DNA of 64,000 nucleotides, from positions 1-64,000 of the forward strand of contig JAJDAL010000042.1 of the NCBI GenBank assembly GCA_029261875.1, written 5' to 3'. The position numbers were made by a program, and so were the translations under genes. Under the pieces are notes generated by a model that saw only the letters and a program-made list of their open reading frames with translations, searched no databases and was not told where the DNA came from. This DNA comes from Deltaproteobacteria bacterium (GTDB lineage Bacteria; Myxococcota_A; UBA9160; JAJDAL01). This document shows positions 50,625 to 64,000 of the stretch, piece by piece; the stretch's first letter is position 1, and each line of letters starts with the position of its first letter.

Positions 50625-51752
50625 GTGCGCATTGCCCTCCTCGGCGCTTTCCCTTTTCCCAGTCCCCAGGGATCCCAGGTGTACCTGCGCGATCAGGCGC
50701 GGGCGCTCGCCAAAGCGGGGGCTTCGGTCAGCGTGTTCTGTTACGGATCCGGCGACGGGAATCCGCTTTCGGATCTCGATCTGCGCCGCATTCCCCGATC
50801 CGTGAGTCCGGTGGGTTTGCGCTCGGGCTTTCAGTTTCGAAAACCCATGGCCGACGGGTTTCTGCTCGACGCGCTGGTTCGCGCACATGCGGACCAACCC
50901 TTCGACCGGGTGCTCGCCCACAACGCTGAAGCCGCCCTGCTTGGATTGGCGGCCCGACGCCTCGGCGGGGCACCGGTCGTCTACGCCGTCCACACCCTCG
51001 TCGAAGAAGAATTGGCGAGTTATTTCCCCGCGCAATTCGCGCCACGTGCGCGGCGCTTCGGACGTGCCATCGACCGCTTTCTCGCTCGGCGCGTCGACGG
51101 AATTCTCGCGCTGTCGCGGGAAGCCGGCGAGGCACTCGCGCGCCACAGCGCGCGACCTCGGGTCGAAATTCCGCCGGGCTGCGAAGTCGGTGTCGCCCCG
51201 ACGCCGCAAGAGATCGGGCGTGCCTGCCAACAGCACGCCTTGGAGCCCGGTCGCTATGTCGTCTACGCGGGCAATCTCGACGCCTATCAAAATCTCGCTG
51301 CACTCGACCGGGCCGCGGCGGACCTGGACGCACCCGTCGCGGTTTTCAGTCACGACACCTCGGGCGCGCGTTTCGATCACCTACGTGTGGTGCAAATCGA
51401 TTCCGCCCAGAAGACGCGACCTCTGCTCTACGGTTCGGCGGTCGCGGTGCTACCGCGGCGCAGCGCGGGCGGCTTTCCCATCAAACTTCTGAACTACATG
51501 GAAGCCGGGCTCCCTATCGTGACCCGACGCCATCTGTCCGGGGGATTGGTCCACGATCGGACCGGCTGGTTGATCGATCCCGACAGCCACCCGCGTGCCC
51601 TGGCGGAAGCCCTGCGGTTGCTGCTGGGGGACGCGGAGCGGGCGGCGCGGTTGGGTGCGGCCGCGCGACGGCAACTCGCCTCGCGTCACGCCTGGCCCGA
51701 GCTCGCCCGCCACACATTGAAATTCCTCCGCACATTGCCGATAAACCCCTAG
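50625..51752 (+). CDS. Family 4 (GT-B) glycosyltransferase
   Basis: A 375-aa two-domain glycosyltransferase. The N-domain begins RIALLGAFPFPSPQGSQVYLRDQA, with RVLAHNAEAALLGLA. The C-domain has YVVYAGNLDAYQNL, AVAVLPRRSAGGFPIKLLNYMEAGLPIV and a final helix. The E-x7-E donor motif of this family reads G-F-PIKLLNYMEAG, with the first Glu replaced. The GTG at 50625 is right after the family 2 gene, with GGAG upstream. The two and the phosphodiesterase-fold protein form a short operon; the glycan made is unknown. Confidence 0.87.
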   Translation: MRIALLGAFPFPSPQGSQVYLRDQARALAKAGASVSVFCYGSGDGNPLSDLDLRRIPRSVSPVGLRSGFQFRKPMADGFLLDALVRAHADQPFDRVLAHNAEAALLGLAARRLGGAPVVYAVHTLVEEELASYFPAQFAPRARRFGRAIDRFLARRVDGILALSREAGEALARHSARPRVEIPPGCEVGVAPTPQEIGRACQQHALEPGRYVVYAGNLDAYQNLAALDRAAADLDAPVAVFSHDTSGARFDHLRVVQIDSAQKTRPLLYGSAVAVLPRRSAGGFPIKLLNYMEAGLPIVTRRHLSGGLVHDRTGWLIDPDSHPRALAEALRLLLGDAERAARLGAAARRQLASRHAWPELARHTLKFLRTLPINP

Positions 51753-51811
51753 ATCCCAAGTTTTGGGATGGCCGCTCGCGAGGCGGCCTCGACAGGAAGG
51801 GCTCTCGCACA

Positions 51812-51851
51812 ACGCGCATCGCGTTCCATTGACGCGCATCGCGTTTCAATG
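51812..51851. repeat. Two direct copies of a 20-bp repeat in the mfd upstream region
   Basis: ACGCGCATCGCGTTCCATTG (51812-51831) is followed directly by a copy that differs at two positions (51832-51851), and a third begins (ACGCGCC). It lies in the 216-bp space between the glycosyltransferase and mfd, 120 bp before the chosen mfd start. It may be a regulator binding array or a small slippage duplication. Confidence 0.6.
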
Positions 51852-51968
51852 ACGCGCCGCGTGTCCCAAGCCCGACCCCGCAACGGCAACGCGCTCTCCG
51901 ACCCACCCTCGCGTGGGCGAAGAGGGCGTACTTGTGTTTGGGCCGCGGAAAGCGGCGATTGGGCCGAA

Positions 51969-55513
<3,545 letters not shown>

Positions 55514-55517
<4 letters not shown>

Positions 55518-56413
55518 GCGGGCGCTTCGGGAACCGGCTCTCCGCGCAGCCACGCCGTCAACATGGCGTTGACGGTGGCGGGGTCATCTTGCTGGACCCA
55601 GTGCGATGCTTTCGGGAGATAGCGAAGCGTCAGGTCTTCGACGTAGCGGTCGGTCCCGTAGGTGGTCTCCTTGGTGAGGGCTACGTCCTGTTCGCCCCAG
55701 AGCATCAACGTCGGTACTTCGATGATGGGAAAACCCAGTTTCTCCTGACGTCGGCCACCGCCGCCGCGAACCAGTGCCCGGTAATAGTGAAGCATCGGAC
55801 GCACCTGCGCGGGGGTGGCGGCGTTCTTGCGATACTCCTCGAGTACCGGTGCGGGAAATTGCTCGGGATTGCACGCCGTATCGCGCAAGCTTCGAGCCAG
55901 CACCTGCCCCTTGCGCGCGGAAGCCAGCCGTTCGGGCAACCAGGGAAGCTGGAAGAAGATGCCGTACCAGGAGCGGCGCAATTGACGCCAACTCGTGTTG
56001 TCCCGGAACGCCGCCGGGTGCGGAACGTTCATGATGACCAGGCGTTCGAGGGACCGAAGCTTCCGCATGGCGAAATACCAGGCCAGGATGGCGCCCCAAT
56101 CGTGGCCGAGAAGCGTTACGGAACGTGCCCCCGCGGCGTCGATCCAACCCGCGATGTCTTCGAGCAGGTGTTCGATCGCGTAGTCGGCGACGCGCGTCGG
56201 TGCGTCACTGCGCCCGTAGCCGCGCAGGTTGGGCGCCCAGACCCGGTAGCCCTGCTCCGCGAGCACGGGAATCTGGTAGCGCCAGGAATAGGCGCTTTCG
56301 GGAAATCCGTGGAGGCACAGGGCCAACCGGTCTCCCTGGCCGCAGGTCGCCACCTCGAAGCGCAGCCCGTTGCTGTGTATCCATTCGTATTCGAGGTCCG
56401 GTGACGGCGGCAC
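55514..56413 (-). CDS. Alpha/beta hydrolase (epoxide-hydrolase/dehalogenase-like)
   Basis: A 299-aa hydrolase. LCLHGFPESAYSWRYQ is the oxyanion region, GHDWGAILAW contains the nucleophile Asp, GEQD the acid and ASHWVQQD the catalytic His. An Asp nucleophile followed by Trp, with R-G-Y-G in WAPNLRGYGRSD, fits epoxide hydrolases and related dehalogenases rather than lipases. The GTG at 56413 is used. It follows the small membrane protein by 34 bp in the MocR operon and ends inside a CGCTTAAGCG palindrome shared with the mfd stop. Confidence 0.87.
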
Positions 56414-56447
56414 GCGAACACCATAGCGCCCTTCGCAAGTCTGGCGG

Positions 56448-56870
56448 TCAGGCCTCGGCGGGTGGGTTCCGCAGGAACACCCAGCAAAGTCCGACCAACA
56501 CGACGGCCGGTGCATAGACGCCCGGCAGATCCGTCCACCAATGATCGGACGACACGGTCCCACTGACGGTGTCGTAGACGTGTCCCGCGGCGTGAAGTAC
56601 GTAGAAGAAGGTCGTCACGAGCACCAGCGCTCCGCGCAAGGGGGGACGAAAGGCCGCCCAGCCCATGGCGATGCCGAAACTCAAGAAGGCCGCGCCGATG
56701 TCGCGCACGAAATGCTCGTTCAACGGACCGAAGTCCGGCACGTCCGCGGGAAGATCCGTGTACCAACCCGCCGCGTCGGCGAGCATCCAGACCCCGTTGG
56801 CGATGTTGGTCGCCGCCAACGCCAGCAGCACCCAGCCCCAGCCGTCGAGTCGGTTGGCCTTCGTCGTCAT
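56448..56870 (-). CDS. Small four-helix membrane protein, unrecognised
   Basis: A 140-aa protein with about four membrane helices (GWGWVLLALAATNIANGVWML, GAAFLSFGIAMGWAAF, GALVLVTTFFYVLHAAGHVY, VYAPAVVLVGLCWVFL). A His-rich turn (HAAGHVYD) lies between helices three and four. It starts one base after the MocR stop, so it is very likely translationally coupled to the regulator. I know no function; the co-operonic MocR and hydrolase suggest it belongs to the same, undefined pathway. Confidence 0.75.
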   Translation of the reverse strand: MTTKANRLDGWGWVLLALAATNIANGVWMLADAAGWYTDLPADVPDFGPLNEHFVRDIGAAFLSFGIAMGWAAFRPPLRGALVLVTTFFYVLHAAGHVYDTVSGTVSSDHWWTDLPGVYAPAVVLVGLCWVFLRNPPAEA

Positions 56871-56871
56871 G

Positions 56872-58392
56872 CTAGAAGCCTCCTGCGCGGGCGAGCGAGC
56901 GGGCGTTGCGCGTCCGACCGCGTCGGGCGTGCCAGCGCGCGATCGCCCCGAATTCCGCGACACCCGCTCGAATCTGTTCGGGTAACAAACTCGCGAAGGA
57001 GAGCAGCAAGCGATCGCGACCTCGCCCGTCGACATAGAACGCGTCGCCCGACACGTAGGCCAACCCATTCTCGCGGGCGGCGGCGTGGAACGCGTCGGGG
57101 TCGATCTCTTCCGCCAGGCGGATCCAGATCGCATTGCCGCCGGCCGGTTCGGCGAAGGAGGAACCCTCGGGCAGCTCCCGTTCGAGGGCTTCGAGCATGG
57201 CGGCGCGGCGTTCGGCAAAGAGCTTGCGCACGCGGCGCACGTGACGCTCGACGGCGCCACTGGTCAGAAGCTCGGTCAAAATGGCCTGACTCACGACATC
57301 GGTTCCAAAATCCGCCGCCGCGCGCGACAACGCGATACGACCGATCACCGGCGGCGCCGCCACCGCGTATCCAACCCGCAGTCCCGGAAACAACGCTTTC
57401 GAAAACGTTCCGATGTAGATGATCTGGCCCGCGGTGTCCTGGGTCTTCAAGGCGGGAACCACGGGACCGCCGTAACGCAGCTCGCTGTCGTAATCGTCCT
57501 CGATCACGGGAACGTGATGACGGTCGGCCAGCGCGAGCAGGCTGCGCCGACGCGCCTCGGACATCACCACACCCGTGGGCGATTGCACGGCGGGCGTGGT
57601 GTAGATGAGCTTGACGCGCCGCGCGCGCAGCACCTGGGCGAGCTCGTGGGTTCGCAATCCCTGCTCGTCCACCCCCACACCGATCACCTGCGCTTGGTTG
57701 GCGGCAAACACCAGGGACGCGCCGAAGTAGCCCGGCTGTTCCATCGCGACGTTGTCTCCCGGGTCCACCAACACGCGGGCAACCAGATCGAGGGCCTGCT
57801 GGGCACCACTCGTGACGATCACGTCCTCGGGCGCGCACGCGATCCCGCGGGCGACGAGGGATTGCGCGATGGCTTCGCGCAGCGGAGACCATCCGTAGGT
57901 CGAAGGTTGGTTCGCCATCTGGGAAAGGTCCGCCAGCGCGCGCGAGGCCGCGCGCCGGAATTCGGTCCGCGGCAGGGCGTTGACGTCGACGCGACCGGGA
58001 CGGAAATCGAATCGGACGGGCCCCGCCATGGCGGCGCCCAGGGCTTCGGGCAATGCCACGCCGCGGGTCCGTTTGGCGAACATTCCCCCCCAGGCAAAAC
58101 GGCGGGCCGCGGACTCCGGAACCGAAGGCGCCGCGCTGTGCAGTGCCGGCCCCGTCGCGAAGGTGCCCTGCCCGACATGCGCACTCGCGAAGCCCGCATC
58201 GATCAGCCCCTGGTAGGACTGGTTGATGGTGTTGCGCGAGACGCCGAGCGCCAGCGCCAGATCCCGGCTGGCGGGAAGTTTTTCCCCGGCCGGGATGCGA
58301 CCGGTTTCGATCAGTTCGCGCAGGTACGCGGTCAACTGGCGATAGACGGGGCTGCGGGCGTCTCGATCGGGTCGAAAGGCGATTTCGAGCAT
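56872..58392 (-). CDS. MocR/PdxR-family transcription regulator (GntR HTH + aminotransferase-like domain)
   Basis: A 506-aa regulator. Residues 1-80 are a GntR winged helix (YRQLTAYLRELIETG, KLPASRDLALALGVSRNTINQSY). The rest is a class I aminotransferase-like PLP domain with VIEDDYDSELRY and the PLP Lys in GTFSKALFPGLRVGY. Members bind PLP or amino-acid adducts and often regulate a neighbour and themselves. The ATG at 58392 is preceded by TATAAA, so the leader may be very short. No pdx or amino-acid gene is near, so its target is probably the membrane protein and hydrolase that follow. Confidence 0.93.
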   Translation of the reverse strand: MLEIAFRPDRDARSPVYRQLTAYLRELIETGRIPAGEKLPASRDLALALGVSRNTINQSYQGLIDAGFASAHVGQGTFATGPALHSAAPSVPESAARRFAWGGMFAKRTRGVALPEALGAAMAGPVRFDFRPGRVDVNALPRTEFRRAASRALADLSQMANQPSTYGWSPLREAIAQSLVARGIACAPEDVIVTSGAQQALDLVARVLVDPGDNVAMEQPGYFGASLVFAANQAQVIGVGVDEQGLRTHELAQVLRARRVKLIYTTPAVQSPTGVVMSEARRRSLLALADRHHVPVIEDDYDSELRYGGPVVPALKTQDTAGQIIYIGTFSKALFPGLRVGYAVAAPPVIGRIALSRAAADFGTDVVSQAILTELLTSGAVERHVRRVRKLFAERRAAMLEALERELPEGSSFAEPAGGNAIWIRLAEEIDPDAFHAAARENGLAYVSGDAFYVDGRGRDRLLLSFASLLPEQIRAGVAEFGAIARWHARRGRTRNARSLARAGGF

Positions 58393-58524
58393 GTCGCCAT
58401 TTTATAAGTACCAATAAGGTTCGCAAGGCTCCAATTTGGGGCCTTCGGGTGGATCCATTGGAGCCGCCCGGGAACGCCCCGCCCGACTTCACCCAACGGC
58501 AACTTCCGCCGATACAAAGCGGTT
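58393..58524. promoter_or_regulatory. Divergent control region of the MocR and DUF115-like genes
   Basis: On the minus strand, TATAAA stands about 9 bases before the MocR ATG, and a CCAAT repeat occurs twice (TACCAATA and CTCCAATT, about 58409-58433). MocR proteins often bind direct repeats in such a region, so these may be self-control sites. No clear plus-strand promoter is seen before 58525. Confidence 0.3.
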
Positions 58525-60012
58525 ATGGGAAACGAATCCGAGAGCCTGCGCGAAGGCTGCGAAGAGCTCGAATGGCGTGTCGTGGCCGCCCGCTCCGGAG
58601 CCGAGACCCTGTGGTTGGGGAACCGGGCGGTCCACAGCCTGTACGATCCGGAGCGGGATGCGGAAGCGCGCGCCGCCGAGATCGCGCGCGAGGTCGAGCA
58701 CCAGGGCGCCGGGTTCGCGGTCCTGATCGGCCCCGGACTCGACTACCTCCCGAACGCCCTGCTTCGCTGCCTCGCGGTTCCGCTTCTCGTCTGGGATCCG
58801 TTCCCCCAAGCCAGCGCGCGCTACCAACCGGATGAATCCGCCTGGCGCGGAGGCGCTGGCTACGCGACCTCCTGCAATGAAGTTCGCCAAGCGCTCGCGG
58901 AGATCGTTTCCCGCGATGCCCCCCCCTGGGTCGGCATTCACGCGGGCTACGAGGAGATCGCGCGTTTCGAACATCGCTGGCTCGAGCGCGAGCTGCGCCG
59001 CGTCTACGGAATCTCCCCCGCGCTTTCACCCAAGAAGACGCTCGTCAGTCAACGCGGTATCGACAGCTTGGTGCGGTTCCCATTCCTGGGTTCCGTCGAC
59101 GAACTCGACGGATTCATGGACGATCAAACCGCCATCCTGGTAGGCCCCGGACCGTCGCTCTACCCCGCACTCGATGCCCTGGCATCGCGCACGGGCGGCA
59201 TGTTGATGGCCAGCCTGCGCGCTCTGCGCCCCCTCTACGAGGCGGGTGTGCGGGTCGATCTCGCCGTGAACGCCGATCCCCTGGATCCAACCAAAACCCT
59301 GCGCGGAATCGGGAACGCCGGCGATGGCGTCGGCGCCTTCCTGGCGGAAAGCGCGACGGCTCCGGTGCTGTTGGACCGCTGGCCCCGCAAGACGTTCCTG
59401 TTTCACTTCCGCAGTCCCCACCTTCCCCAATTGGCGTGGCAACGCTGCCGTCTCCCGTACTTCGACGAGCCCTTCGTCAGTGTTTCCGAAGCCTCTCTGC
59501 AGCTCGCCTATGGGATGGGGGCGCGACGCTTCGTCCTCATCGGTATGGATTTCTGCGGGGCCACCAGTCGCTATGTGGGACGCTTCCGAGCACCGCGCAT
59601 CTCCGGCGCCATCAGCAACACCAGCCCCCACTATTTTCACGCGGCGCGCTACCTGAACGACCTCTGCCCGCGCATGCGATCCGAGGGCTGCAGCATCCTA
59701 CGCACCGGGGATGGGCTTTCCGTGGCGGGGGCGGATTCGATTTCCGTCGAACAACTAGCGCCCCACCTGGCGGGTCCGCCCGCGCGGGCACCGAGCCGGC
59801 CCGAAGACCGAATTTCCGATCGTTTCAAAGTCGCCCGGGACCTCATCGCCGCCGGCATGAAGCCCCGATGGGGCGGCGATCTGGAGCGGGCCCCGCTCCA
59901 CGACTCCCATTGGTCCCAGCGCGAGGCCGAGCTGCGCCCCATCCCCCGGGCCGATCGGCGAAAGTCCGCTGCCCGCGCACTGCGCGCGCTGCGGGAAGCG
60001 CGCCGCGGATGA
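58525..60012 (+). CDS. DUF115-like protein (MptE/motility-accessory-factor family)
   Basis: A 495-aa cytoplasmic protein. The central domain has AILVGPGPSLYPALDAL (203-219), the signature of the DUF115 Rossmann-like fold, followed by LRPLYEAGVRVDLAVNADP and FVLIGMDFCGA. The family includes 6-hydroxymethylpterin pyrophosphokinase and flagellin/Maf glycosyltransferases, so the activity is open. The N-terminal 190 residues are a separate helical domain. The ATG at 58525 is the first in frame. It leads the plus-strand group with the SurA-type PPIase 72 bp later. Confidence 0.75.
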   Translation: MGNESESLREGCEELEWRVVAARSGAETLWLGNRAVHSLYDPERDAEARAAEIAREVEHQGAGFAVLIGPGLDYLPNALLRCLAVPLLVWDPFPQASARYQPDESAWRGGAGYATSCNEVRQALAEIVSRDAPPWVGIHAGYEEIARFEHRWLERELRRVYGISPALSPKKTLVSQRGIDSLVRFPFLGSVDELDGFMDDQTAILVGPGPSLYPALDALASRTGGMLMASLRALRPLYEAGVRVDLAVNADPLDPTKTLRGIGNAGDGVGAFLAESATAPVLLDRWPRKTFLFHFRSPHLPQLAWQRCRLPYFDEPFVSVSEASLQLAYGMGARRFVLIGMDFCGATSRYVGRFRAPRISGAISNTSPHYFHAARYLNDLCPRMRSEGCSILRTGDGLSVAGADSISVEQLAPHLAGPPARAPSRPEDRISDRFKVARDLIAAGMKPRWGGDLERAPLHDSHWSQREAELRPIPRADRRKSAARALRALREARRG

Positions 60013-60084
60013 AGCCGCCTCCACGCGTTACCCTACGGGGTTCGCGGGGCGAGAATCGAATCCAGCACCCGTGTGGAGAATCGC

Positions 60085-61115
60085 GTGCGTCGAACCGTTT
60101 GGGCTGAAATCGCGGTGCTGATATTGGTCTTCGCAACCCGTTCGCATGCCGACGGCGAAGAGGCGCTGGTGGATGGAATTGCGGCTCAGGTGGGCTCCGA
60201 CATCGTCTTGCTGTCGGAGGTCCTGCACATCACCAAGGGCATGGAAACCGAGATGCGAAAGTTCGGAATCGACGATGCCGGCATCGCCCAGGTTCGCGCC
60301 GACGCCCTCGAGCGCTTGATCGAGCGACGCCTGATCGAGCAGGTGGCGGACCGCGCGGAGCTGATCGTGTCCGACGCCGAGGTGGATCAAAGCATCTCCG
60401 CCATCGCGACGGAGAACGGACTCACCCTCGACCAACTGCGGCGCAGCGTCGAGGCCCAGGAACTCTCCTACGAGGCCTACCGGGAACGCATCCGCGGAGA
60501 AATCCAGCGCGCCAAGATCGTCGGCGGCGTGATTCAAGAACGCGTGCGCATCGAGGAACACGAGGTACGGGAGCTCTACGCTAAGCGCTACGCCGAACAG
60601 CCGGAAAGCGGCGAAGAAGTTCACCTGCGTCATTTGCTCATTCCCTTCGGCCAGAACACGACGCGCGAGTTGGCCTGCAAGGAAGCCGAGAACGCGCGCA
60701 AGCGCGTGCTCGCGGGCGAAGACTTCGCCCAGGTCGCTGCGGAACTTTCCGCCGTCAACCCGGAGCGCGGCGGCGATGTCGGCTGGGTCCACCGCAAGTC
60801 GCTGGCCGCGTGGATGGGCGAGGCGGTCGATCAGATCGGTCCGGGGCAGACCACGGAAGTGCTACCGACGGCGTTCGGCTGCAACCTCCTCTACCTCGTC
60901 AACCGGCGCCAATTCGTACCCGCCACCTTCGAAGCGGCCCAAGAAGCGCTCTACAACGAGATCTACGAGCAGCGCGTCGAGGCCGATTACATCGAATGGA
61001 TGGAGTCCCTGCGCGCCCAGACGTATATCGAGCGCAAGGGATTCTTTGCGGAAGCCGCGCGCCTCGGAACCCCGCCCGCGCGCGAAAACCCAGGGGCTCC
61101 CGAAACCGCGCGCCC

Positions 61116-61119
<4 letters not shown>
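60085..61119 (+). CDS. SurA-like periplasmic peptidyl-prolyl isomerase
   Basis: A 344-aa exported chaperone. A signal peptide ([21 protein letters not shown]) is followed by a SurA_N-like helical region ([19 protein letters not shown]... [11 protein letters not shown]) and a parvulin domain. The latter reads [21 protein letters not shown] and [28 protein letters not shown]. It should assist outer-membrane protein folding. There is one parvulin domain, fewer than the two of E. coli SurA. The GTG at 60085 has GGAGA at good spacing; GTG at 60073 is an alternative. The stop overlaps the uvrA start (GTGA). Confidence 0.85.
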
Positions 61120-63965
<2,846 letters not shown>

Positions 63966-64000
63966 GTGTTTTCCCGAGCCCGTTTCAAGCCTTCCTGCTC

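Overview
The window is 64 kb of gene-dense, GC-rich bacterial chromosome. It holds about 52 protein genes, with no rRNA, tRNA, CRISPR array, insertion sequence or phage gene that I can see. The longest spaces between genes are about 190-220 bp. GTG and TTG starts and 1-4 base overlaps (ATGA, GTGA, TGATG) are common. The gene mix includes an O-antigen-type exporter, a SurA-like chaperone and AMIN-domain envelope protein, a sigma-54 activator, a haloalkane dehalogenase, a Baeyer-Villiger-type monooxygenase, acyl-CoA enzymes and a luciferase-like oxidoreductase. With the form of ribosomal protein L3, this points to a free-living Gram-negative bacterium of the deltaproteobacterial, Myxococcota or Binatota type. 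That placement is an inference; no marker here fixes the lineage.

Layout. (1) 18-5461, minus strand: a 72-aa zinc-ribbon protein, two tandem ArsA/Get3-like ATPases with Hsp20-like tails, a periplasmic-binding-protein-like metal/corrinoid receptor without a signal peptide, an AMIN-domain membrane protein and a NarL-type response regulator. (2) 5561-7269, plus: a luciferase-like monooxygenase coupled to a thioesterase. (3) 7266-12626, minus: a surface-polysaccharide operon (capsule-type glycosyltransferase, Wzm, Wzt, Fe(II)/2-oxoglutarate oxygenase, membrane protein), followed by a plus-strand sulfotransferase and a small membrane protein. (4) 14742-20546: flavin monooxygenase, MATE exporter, haloalkane dehalogenase and an atypical subtilase. 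(5) 20658-23906, minus: acyl-CoA dehydrogenase, pyrE and acyl-CoA ligase. (6) 23970-31183, plus: a tiny basic protein, tgt, a PAS histidine kinase with an HDOD response regulator, RNase HI and two tandem sulfatase-fold proteins. (7) 31207-35074, minus: a membrane-anchored short-chain dehydrogenase, and an NtrC-like regulator with its kinase. (8) 35199-45242, minus: a seven-gene hexose/pentose-phosphate operon (tal-pgi fusion, tkt, rpiA, gnd, zwf, pgl, glk). (9) 45413-47218, minus: a VOC protein, rlmE and rplC. (10) 47276-55517, plus: isocitrate dehydrogenase, a phosphodiesterase-fold protein, two glycosyltransferases and mfd. (11) 55514-58392, minus: MocR regulator, membrane protein and alpha/beta hydrolase. 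(12) 58525-63965, plus: a DUF115-like protein, SurA-type PPIase and uvrA.

How the parts work together. Region 8 encodes nearly all of glucose phosphorylation, the oxidative pentose-phosphate branch and the sugar-phosphate interconversions; only ribulose-5-phosphate epimerase is missing. Regions 3 and 10 supply glycan synthesis, export and decoration. Regions 2, 4 and 5 carry enzymes suited to haloalkanes, ketones and fatty acids. The oddest points are these: an rlmE gene with no ATG/GTG/TTG start that lies in frame behind the TAG of a solitary rplC; a hairpin that buries the ribosome binding site of the 14223 gene; a subtilase whose catalytic His position is Phe; two sulfatase-fold proteins with Thr in place of the formylglycine Cys/Ser; and a Wzm/Wzt operon that carries a 2-oxoglutarate oxygenase.
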